Positions 1 to 4,850 of a stretch of 5,672 bases of DNA are shown here, one piece after another. Origin of the DNA: Syntrophaceae bacterium (GTDB taxonomy: Bacteria > Desulfobacterota > Syntrophia > Syntrophales > UBA5619); NCBI GenBank assembly GCA_919902745.1, contig CAKKRN010000173.1, forward strand, positions 3,843 to 9,514. Reading direction: 5' to 3'. The position numbers and the translations under genes were made by a program. The notes under the pieces are model-generated. The model was given only the letters and a program-made list of their open reading frames with translations. It was not told the origin of the DNA and made no database searches. The number at the start of each line of letters is the position of its first letter. Position 1 is the stretch's first letter.

Positions 1-1619
1 CCCGGTTCTTTAAACTCTCCGTAGACGTCCCGGAATATTTTCGTCATCTCGCCTACCGTCGCGTAGGCCTTGCAGCAATCGACCAGATAGGGCATGACGT
101 TCTTGCCCGCCCGGGTCGCTTTCTCCAGATCCAGGAGGGTGCGGGTCGTCTCGCGCTGGTCTCTTTCCCTTTTGACCCGTTTTAATTCCTCAATCTGCTT
201 CTCCGCGGTCTCCCCGGTATATTCGTGCAGTTCCACGTCCTTCGACTCTCCTTCGGTATAGATATTGACGCCCACCTTGAGGAGCTCCCCGGACTGGATC
301 CCTTTTTCGAAAGCGTAGGCCTGCCGGGAGACAAGCTTCTGGATGTAGCCGGTGGCGACCGCCGGGATAATCCCGCCCACCTTCCCGATGTTTTCCATCT
401 CCTCCTCGATCTTCCCCTCCATCTCCTTTGTCAGCGTCTCGATAAAGTAGCTTCCCGCCAGCGGATCAACGGTATCTCGCAAGCCTATCTCGTCCATCAG
501 GAGCTGCAGGGTCCTGAGCGAAATAACGGCCGAGTGGGGGGTCGGAATGGTATATGCCTCGTCGTAGCTGCAAAGGGCAATGGTCTGAGCCCCGGCCAAG
601 GCTGCGGAGAGGGCGTAGTAGGCGCCGCGCATGATGTTGTTCTCCGGCTGCGCCTTGGTGAGGCCGAAGCCGCCGCCGCCGAAAAGCCCGCGCAGGAACA
701 TGTTGGCTTCCTTCTTCACGCCGTATTTCTCCTTCAGGTTCCTCGCCCAGAGTTTCCGGGCGGCCCGGAACTTCGCCACCTGTTCCCAGATATTGCCGAA
801 GACATTCAGGTTAAATGAGAACCTGCCCACAAATTGGTCAATATCGTAGCCTCGCAGCAGCACATTATCAATGTAGGCATTGGCAATCAGGATGGCATAG
901 GCGATCTCCTGCGCAGGCGTGGCCCCCGACTCCCGGATATGATACCCGCAGACGGAAACCGGATTGGTCCGCGGCATGGTCGTCATGGAATATTCGATGG
1001 TATCGCCGATCAGCTTCACCGCCGGCTCCACCGGGAAAATCCACGCCCCCCTCCCGATCATCTCCTTCAAAATATCGTTCTGAGGCGTAGCGGAAATCAC
1101 CTTGGCGTCATAGCCGTATTTTTCGGCCACGGCCTGGTACATGGCCAGCATGATCGAGGCGACGGCGTTGATGGTCAGGCCTGAGCCGATCTCGGCCAGA
1201 TTGATGTCCTTGAATGCCACCTCAAAGTCGCGCAGGGAATCGACCGCCATCCCGACGCGACCCACCTCCCCTTCCGCCATGGGATCATCGGAGTCGTAGC
1301 CCATCTGTGTGGGCAGATCGAAGGCCACGTTCAGGCCCGTCTGGCCGTGGGATATCATCAATTTAAAGCGTTCGTTCGTCTCGTAGGACGTCCCGAAACC
1401 GGTGTATTGCCTGGTCGTCCATGCCCGGCTGCGGTAGCCCTGGCGATGGATGGCCCTCGTGAAGGGGTAAACGCCAGGGTCGGCGAGGTCCTTCTCGTAG
1501 GAAAACCCGACCCGTTCAAGATCCTCGGGACCATAGAAGGTTTTGACATGGATGCCCGACTGCAGGGTCACATCGGTAATCTGGCCTTTCGCATCCTTGG
1601 TGTACTTTGCTACGCCCAT
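1..1619 (-). CDS. Acyl-CoA mutase large (catalytic) subunit, methylmalonyl-CoA mutase family, 3' end cut by window
   Basis: This is the substrate-binding TIM-barrel subunit of an adenosylcobalamin-dependent carbon-skeleton mutase. It works with the separate B12-binding subunit encoded just upstream. The 539 visible residues run open from ATG at 1619 to the window edge; the C-terminal text YGEFKEP resembles the usual end of split-type large subunits (about 550-565 aa), so only a short tail is missing. Family landmarks are RQYTGF (70-75), FDLPTQMGYDSD (100-111), QNDILKE (180-186), GYHIRESGA (225-233), KFRAAR (283-288) and PENN (325-328). By alignment from memory to Propionibacterium MCM, Tyr89, Gln197, Arg207, His244, Arg283 and Gln361 correspond to Y72, Q180, R190, H227, R266 and Q345, all kept. 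His328 and Gln330 are replaced by L312 and G314 in a glycine run (314-317). Y72 and R190 argue against isobutyryl- or 2-hydroxyisobutyryl-CoA mutase and for a carboxylated substrate. Family is certain; the exact substrate is not, so no symbol is given. The start has a perfect Shine-Dalgarno and overlaps the preceding gene by 10 nt. Confidence 0.93.
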   Translation of the reverse strand, partial: MGVAKYTKDAKGQITDVTLQSGIHVKTFYGPEDLERVGFSYEKDLADPGVYPFTRAIHRQGYRSRAWTTRQYTGFGTSYETNERFKLMISHGQTGLNVAFDLPTQMGYDSDDPMAEGEVGRVGMAVDSLRDFEVAFKDINLAEIGSGLTINAVASIMLAMYQAVAEKYGYDAKVISATPQNDILKEMIGRGAWIFPVEPAVKLIGDTIEYSMTTMPRTNPVSVCGYHIRESGATPAQEIAYAILIANAYIDNVLLRGYDIDQFVGRFSFNLNVFGNIWEQVAKFRAARKLWARNLKEKYGVKKEANMFLRGLFGGGGFGLTKAQPENNIMRGAYYALSAALAGAQTIALCSYDEAYTIPTPHSAVISLRTLQLLMDEIGLRDTVDPLAGSYFIETLTKEMEGKIEEEMENIGKVGGIIPAVATGYIQKLVSRQAYAFEKGIQSGELLKVGVNIYTEGESKDVELHEYTGETAEKQIEELKRVKRERDQRETTRTLLDLEKATRAGKNVMPYLVDCCKAYATVGEMTKIFRDVYGEFKEP

Positions 1620-2029
1620 TTCTCCTCCTGACCGCGTTCCACATTTTCCCTTATCACGCTGACAATCTCCGCAAACGGCGTCCCGCCGGGAAATACACCC
1701 CGTACCCCCAGCTCTTTCAGCCGCGGAATGTCGCGGACGGGGATCACCCCGCCGACGACGATCATCTTGTCGTCAATGCCTGCCTCGCGGGCCTTCTTCA
1801 CGAGCTTTTCGATGATGGGGATATGGGCGCCGCTCATGATGGAAAGCCCGATCACATCCACATCTTCCTGGAGGGCAGTCGATACGATCTGGTCCACAGT
1901 CTGATGAAGGCCCGTGTAGACGACCTCCATGCCCGCCTCCATGAGCGCATGCGCCACGACTTTTGCCCCCCGGTCATGTCCATCGAGGCCTGGTTTCGCT
2001 ATGAGTATCCGGATTTTTTTTGCCGCCAA
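1610..2029 (-). CDS. Cobalamin (B12)-binding small subunit of acyl-CoA mutase
   Basis: This 139-residue protein is a stand-alone B12-binding Rossmann-like domain, equivalent to the C-terminal domain of one-piece methylmalonyl-CoA mutases. It binds adenosylcobalamin and caps the barrel of the large subunit. K12, D16 and H18 in KPGLDGHDRG give the DxHxxG motif; H18 is the expected lower axial cobalt ligand (base-off, His-on), and K12/D16 match the Lys and Asp that accompany it in MCM. The second motif, usually SxL, reads S63-I64-M65 in GLSIMSGAH, a mild variant. GG at 93-94 and GVFPGGTP (111-118) complete the fold. TTG at 2029 is chosen because it begins MAAKKIRILIAKPG, the family's normal N-terminus, and lies 5 nt after a strong AAGGGGG site. 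An upstream in-frame extension exists but lies inside fixX and has no B12-domain similarity. The gene begins 10 nt after the fixX stop and overlaps the large-subunit gene. Confidence 0.92.
   Translation of the reverse strand: MAAKKIRILIAKPGLDGHDRGAKVVAHALMEAGMEVVYTGLHQTVDQIVSTALQEDVDVIGLSIMSGAHIPIIEKLVKKAREAGIDDKMIVVGGVIPVRDIPRLKELGVRGVFPGGTPFAEIVSVIRENVERGQEEKWA
1624..1629 (-). promoter_or_regulatory. Shine-Dalgarno site of the mutase large subunit
   Basis: AGGAGG on the minus strand, 4 nt before the ATG at 1619, is a perfect anti-16S match. It lies inside the last codons of the B12-subunit gene, so the two subunits are probably translationally coupled, which suits an equimolar enzyme. Confidence 0.85.
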
Positions 2030-2034
2030 TGTCG

Positions 2035-2041
2035 CCCCCTT
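2035..2041 (-). promoter_or_regulatory. Shine-Dalgarno site that fixes the TTG start of the B12 subunit
   Basis: AAGGGGG on the minus strand overlaps the fixX stop codon (TAA, 2040-2042) and lies 5 nt before TTG at 2029. No ATG or GTG nearby gives a family-like start, so this site decides the start. Confidence 0.75.
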
Positions 2042-2315
2042 AACCGTACCTGTACTGGACACCGCATCCATCCGCCGGGTAATCCCAGTCAATCGACTTA
2101 TAGATGCACGCAATTTTGCAGCTCCCGCATTCCAGGCAGCCCGCATATTCGACCACCATGTCGCCCGTCTCCTCATTCAAGGAATAGAGATGGCCGGGAC
2201 ACACGGGGATGCACATCCGCTCCCGGCAGGTTCCGCAGATTTTCTGGTCGAGTTTGATGTGACTCTCGCGGTCGTTCTTGATCGCATCGAGTGCTATCTT
2301 TTCTTCCACTTTCAT
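2040..2315 (-). CDS. fixX: FixX-like ferredoxin, 2x[4Fe-4S]
   Basis: This small cytoplasmic iron-sulfur protein of 91 residues is expected to bind FixC and pass electrons between its flavin and the quinone/ferredoxin side of a FixABCX complex. Two cysteine sets are visible: C27-x2-C30-x4-C35-x3-C39-P and C60-x2-C63-x2-C66-x3-C70, enough for two [4Fe-4S] clusters. The ending WDYPADGCGVQYRYG matches the family tail (W-x-YP-x-GG-x-GV-x-(F/Y)-RYG), with an unusual extra cysteine (C84) at a position that is normally aromatic. ATG at 2315 is chosen: it lies 2 nt after the fixC stop, with GAGG at 2327-2330 upstream. A longer GTG start at 2351 lies wholly inside fixC and adds a segment that does not resemble FixX. 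The tight spacing implies translational coupling to fixC. Confidence 0.93.
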   Translation of the reverse strand: MKVEEKIALDAIKNDRESHIKLDQKICGTCRERMCIPVCPGHLYSLNEETGDMVVEYAGCLECGSCKIACIYKSIDWDYPADGCGVQYRYG

Positions 2316-2317
2316 GA

Positions 2318-3607
2318 CTACATTTTCCTCATGCTTAACAAGTCCTTGCACCCTTCCCAGTTGAGGACGTATTTCCTGGCTGCCGCCTTGGCGCTCGTGT
2401 ACAAGGGTTCCTTTTTACCCTTGCCGATGGTGAACAGCGCCGCGAGGAGTTCGGAAAGGAATTTGGGATATACGGTGAACAGTCTCTTATTTTCCAGCAC
2501 ATCTCTCGTGTGGCGGAAGGTCTCCATATCAGAGAGCACAAAGCTCTCTTTGAGCTTCTGCTCATAGCGGGAGAGGAAAGTCGCCGATAGATCCCCTTTT
2601 GCGAGGGCTTCATCCGCCACTCCGGCTGCTATCGCCCCCGAGGCAACGGCGAACTCCATGCCCCGTACCGTCAGCCCGAGATTGAGTGAGAAACCGGCGG
2701 CATCGCCGGCGACGAGCATTCCTCCGGTGTACAGCTTCGGAATGCCTCCCGCTCCGGCCTCAGAAATGATATGGGCCGCGTATTCTTTTAACTCGCCCCC
2801 CCTTATCCATCTCTGCACCTCCGGCCGGGCCGAAAACTCCTCCATCAGTTGGGAGGCAGCAACGGGGTTCTTCTGCCTGCTGAGGTCGTCGATGCCGACG
2901 ACGATCCCCAGGGAGAGCGTATCGCGATTGGTATAGAGAAATCCTCCCCCGAACATTCCCCTGGTAATGGCGCCGACGAAGAGATTGGCCGCCCCTTCCC
3001 CCGGTTGCAGACCGAAACGATCGTCGATGGTCTTTTCGTCCAGCCGGTAAATTTCCTTGATGGCCACGGCGTAGTTTCGCGGCTCCAGGGGTTTTCTGAG
3101 CCCGGCCTTTTCGGCCAGGAAGGAGAGCGCCCCGTCGGCCGCAATAACGATATGGGCCCCGATCTCTTCATCTCCCGCCTTGATGCCCACCACGCGGCCA
3201 TCTTCCCACAATAGGTCATCGACCTTCTTTTTCGGGATGACAAAGGCGCCCTTTTCGCTCACTTTTTCCGCCAACCAGCTGTCGAAGGTCGCCCTCAGCA
3301 TGGTATAGCTCATGTACGGCTCGCTGCGCCAACGGTCATTGGCATATTCTAACTGCACGGAGGCGTCGTCATCGAGAACCGTTATGATCTCTTTCACGAC
3401 ATGCCGTTCAAAGGGCGCCTCCGCAATGATTCCGGGCAGATAGTCTTTTATGGGGTCCACATAAATCCTGCCGCCGGTCACATTTTTACTCCCCGGTACG
3501 TCCCCACGCTCCAGGAGAATGACCTGCCGGCCGGCAGTGGCGAGATGGTAGGCGGCCGTCAACCCTGCCAGTCCCCCACCCACGATGATCGCATCTACTT
3601 TATCCAT
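2318..3607 (-). CDS. fixC: FixC-like electron transfer flavoprotein:quinone oxidoreductase
   Basis: This FAD protein of 429 residues has the normal FixC length. With FixX it makes the equivalent of mitochondrial ETF-ubiquinone oxidoreductase, taking electrons from the EtfBA (FixAB) heterodimer and reducing membrane quinone. The N-terminal dinucleotide-binding fold is clear: G10-x-G12-x-x-G15 in IIVGGGLAG, with acidic E33 closing the ADP-binding motif. It is followed by the FixC-typical GSKNVTGGRIY (39-49) and the second FAD motif VAGDAAGF (299-306). No transmembrane helix is evident, so membrane contact should be peripheral. The iron-sulfur domain that eukaryotic ETF-QO carries as a fusion is supplied here by fixX, whose start is 2 nt downstream. 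ATG at 3607 gives the family-like start MDKVDAIIVGGG, but only a weak AAGA precedes it. The start also lies 14 nt from a palindromic element that separates it from etfA, so its translation may be lower than that of etfBA. Confidence 0.95.
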   Translation of the reverse strand: MDKVDAIIVGGGLAGLTAAYHLATAGRQVILLERGDVPGSKNVTGGRIYVDPIKDYLPGIIAEAPFERHVVKEIITVLDDDASVQLEYANDRWRSEPYMSYTMLRATFDSWLAEKVSEKGAFVIPKKKVDDLLWEDGRVVGIKAGDEEIGAHIVIAADGALSFLAEKAGLRKPLEPRNYAVAIKEIYRLDEKTIDDRFGLQPGEGAANLFVGAITRGMFGGGFLYTNRDTLSLGIVVGIDDLSRQKNPVAASQLMEEFSARPEVQRWIRGGELKEYAAHIISEAGAGGIPKLYTGGMLVAGDAAGFSLNLGLTVRGMEFAVASGAIAAGVADEALAKGDLSATFLSRYEQKLKESFVLSDMETFRHTRDVLENKRLFTVYPKFLSELLAALFTIGKGKKEPLYTSAKAAARKYVLNWEGCKDLLSMRKM

Positions 3608-3614
3608 AAGTCTT

Positions 3615-3623
3615 ATACATTGG
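3615..3623 (+). repeat. Left 9-bp direct repeat ATACATTGG (putative target-site duplication)
   Basis: ATACATTGG here is identical to the copy at 3785-3793. Its last two bases overlap the first two of the left palindrome arm, so the true duplication may be 7 to 9 bp. Confidence 0.5.
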
Positions 3624-3746
3624 CGGCTTCGTAAAAAGCCCGGATGCTGCGTTGCGCTTCATCCCTCGTCATTGCGGCGTACGACACAGTACGCCTCATT
3701 CCTCAGGATTCGCGCGCCTTGCCTGCGGCCTTTTTACGAAGCCGCC
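3622..3746. repeat. Perfect 17-bp inverted repeat with hairpin apex
   Basis: The left arm GGCGGCTTCGTAAAAAG (3622-3638) is exactly complementary to the right arm CTTTTTACGAAGCCGCC (3730-3746). At the centre, GGCGTAC (3676-3682) and GTACGCC (3689-3695) form a second perfect 7-bp stem around the 6-nt loop GACACA. The two stems are almost concentric (centres 3684 and 3685.5), so either strand could fold into one long, imperfectly paired hairpin of 125 nt. In the operon transcript this would sit between the etfA stop and the fixC start. It is not a classical terminator because no T-run follows the outer stem on the minus strand. Confidence 0.9.
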
Positions 3747-3784
3747 CCATTTTCAAGACTTTTATGACTTTTTTCGAGGTCGTC
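3622..3784. mobile_element. MITE/REP-like non-coding palindromic element in the etfA-fixC spacer
   Basis: The block has outer ends GGCGGCTTCGTAAAAAG (from 3622) and, on the other strand from 3784, GACGACCTCGAAAAAAG, an imperfect terminal inverted repeat. Inside it a perfect copy of the left arm recurs inverted at 3730-3746. The 9-base word ATACATTGG lies at both borders (3615-3623 and 3785-3793), as expected of a target-site duplication. Removing the element with one repeat copy would leave a 35-nt etfA-fixC spacer, normal for an operon. No transposase or credible ORF is present, so it would depend on an enzyme supplied elsewhere, or be a REP-type repeat. The shape resembles dispersed palindromes I recall from anaerobic Desulfobacterota genomes, but copy number cannot be seen from one window. 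Confidence 0.6.
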
Positions 3785-3785
3785 A
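3766..3785 (+). repeat. Degenerate extra copy of the palindrome's right arm
   Basis: GACTTTTTTCGAGGTCGTCA (3766-3785) matches the right arm with its flanks (GCCTTTTTACGAAGCCGCCC, 3729-3748) at about 14 of 20 positions. Most differences are C/T or A/G changes. It lies 17 bases beyond the perfect arm and marks the right border of the proposed element. Confidence 0.5.
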
Positions 3786-3793
3786 TACATTGG
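3785..3793 (+). repeat. Right 9-bp direct repeat ATACATTGG (putative target-site duplication)
   Basis: This second identical copy of ATACATTGG begins exactly where the degenerate right arm of the palindromic element ends, about 20 nt downstream of the etfA stop codon in transcript orientation. Confidence 0.5.
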
Positions 3794-3812
3794 TTTATCC
3801 GTAGGAATCAGT

Positions 3813-4790
3813 CTATTTCCCGAGCCTATTTCTCAGTTCCTCAGTCATCGCCGGCAATACCTCAAAGAGGTCTCCCACGATACCGTAATTCGCATAGTTA
3901 AAGATAATCGCATGGGGATCATTATTGATGGCCAGGACGACCTTGGCTGTGTCCATGCCCATGATATGGTGGATCGCTCCGGAAATACCCGCCCCCATAT
4001 AGAGTTTCGGAGAAACGGTTTTCCCGCTTTTGCCGACCTGGTCTGCCTGGTCCCGCCACTTGGCATCCACAACGGACCTCGTTGCCCCCACGGTGGCGCC
4101 GATAGTCCGGGCCAACTCTTCGATGAGCCGGAAATTCTCGGCGGCTTTCAATCCCCGGCCACCGGCGACAATCAGGTCCGCCTCCGTAAGGTCGACTTTA
4201 GCCAGAGTCGTCTCCTCTGTCTTTATGACCGACGTCTTTACCTGCTCAGGCGGGATGCCGGCCTGAAATTCTGCAAACTCCCCTTTTTGGGTAAGGGGTG
4301 CGCCCACCCCGAAGCTATTAGGCCGCGCCGTCACGATGGCCGGATAGGCGGAAAAAGAGACCTCGGCAAGCACCCTGCCGCCGTACATGGGTCTGATGAA
4401 CGTCATCGGGTCTGCGTTCCACCTGGCTCCGGTCACGTCCGAGGCGATACCCGTCTGCAGGAGCACCGCGACCCGTGGAAGGAAGTCGCGCGCCCTCTGC
4501 GTAGCCCCGGCCAGGATCATCTTCGCACCTGTTTCCCGGGCGTAGCCGGCCAGCGCCATAGCATAGCCCTCGGCCGTGTAGTTTTCCAGCACCGGGTCAG
4601 TAACGTGGATGAGTTTTTCCGTGTAATTGAGGATCTTTTCCTTTACCGTCCCGGACAGCTTCCCCAGAAACACGGCTTCCATGCTGAACTGCCCGCTTCC
4701 GACAAGCTTTAAGCCTTCCGAGAGCAGTTCGAGGGAAACCTTCCGCGGCCCGTCACCCTTTGCCTCTACAAATACGAGAATCTTATCCAT
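3813..4790 (-). CDS. etfA: Electron transfer flavoprotein alpha subunit (EtfA/FixB type)
   Basis: This is the alpha subunit of the soluble Etf heterodimer, 325 residues (family about 310-330). It carries the FAD that shuttles electrons from acyl-CoA dehydrogenases or NADH to FixCX. The C-terminal FAD domain starts near residue 205: AGGRGL (209-214), GATR (R238, equivalent to human ETF-alpha R249), QVGKSGK (251-257), the signature region LYMGAGISGAIHH (263-275), then AINNDPHAIIF and YGIVGDLFE. Compared with the usual QVGQTGK and GAIQH, this protein has Lys254 for Gln, Ser255 for Thr and His274 for Gln around the flavin; the conserved His (H275) is kept. ATG at 4790 gives the standard MDKILVFVE start, with AGGGAA about 6 nt upstream. 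A TTG 24 nt earlier would add an atypical leader. The gene lies 60 nt after etfB. The 205-nt space to fixC is mostly a palindromic element. Whether the Etf bifurcates cannot be settled by eye. Confidence 0.95.
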   Translation of the reverse strand: MDKILVFVEAKGDGPRKVSLELLSEGLKLVGSGQFSMEAVFLGKLSGTVKEKILNYTEKLIHVTDPVLENYTAEGYAMALAGYARETGAKMILAGATQRARDFLPRVAVLLQTGIASDVTGARWNADPMTFIRPMYGGRVLAEVSFSAYPAIVTARPNSFGVGAPLTQKGEFAEFQAGIPPEQVKTSVIKTEETTLAKVDLTEADLIVAGGRGLKAAENFRLIEELARTIGATVGATRSVVDAKWRDQADQVGKSGKTVSPKLYMGAGISGAIHHIMGMDTAKVVLAINNDPHAIIFNYANYGIVGDLFEVLPAMTEELRNRLGK

Positions 4791-4850
4791 TATATGTTCC
4801 CTAACACCGCTCAACAGGATAAGTGCGTTGCAGAAAATAATGTCTTACTA

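Noticed and set aside
225..818. Long plus-strand reading frames across the window (for example 225-818, 1607-2257, 1929-2567, 3912-4712)
   Set aside because: They lie antisense to genes with clear family motifs, have no recognisable domains and arise from the GC-rich codon pattern of the minus-strand genes.
1..1619. Isobutyryl-CoA or 2-hydroxyisobutyryl-CoA mutase identity
   Set aside because: Those enzymes replace MCM Tyr89 and Arg207 (Phe or Ile, and Gln). Here the equivalents Y72 and R190 are retained.
2030..2176. N-terminal extension of the B12 subunit up to 2176
   Set aside because: It runs inside fixX in another frame, and its residues do not resemble the B12 domain. TTG at 2029 with a strong ribosome site fits better.
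2316..2351. Longer fixX from GTG at 2351
   Set aside because: The extra 12 residues overlap the fixC 3' end and are not FixX-like. ATG at 2315 directly follows the fixC stop with GAGG upstream.
3622..3746. Rho-independent terminator after etfA
   Set aside because: The outer stem is not followed by a T-run on the minus strand; the T/A tracts lie within the stems. It is better read as a dispersed palindromic element, though partial termination is not excluded.
3594..3800. Recurrence of GGATAAA (minus strand) near the fixC start, in the etfA-fixC spacer and, as GGATAAG, at the etfA start
   Set aside because: It is short and AT-rich, and in two cases is simply the codons for Met-Asp-Lys at gene starts. 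Coincidence is the simplest explanation.
4791..4814. Longer etfA from TTG at 4814
   Set aside because: The ATG at 4790 gives the standard MDKILVFVE start with a suitable ribosome site. The 8-residue leader is atypical.
4791..4850. Possible promoter or hairpin in the 60-nt etfB-etfA gap
   Set aside because: No convincing -35/-10 pair or inverted repeat was seen; it reads as an ordinary operon spacer.
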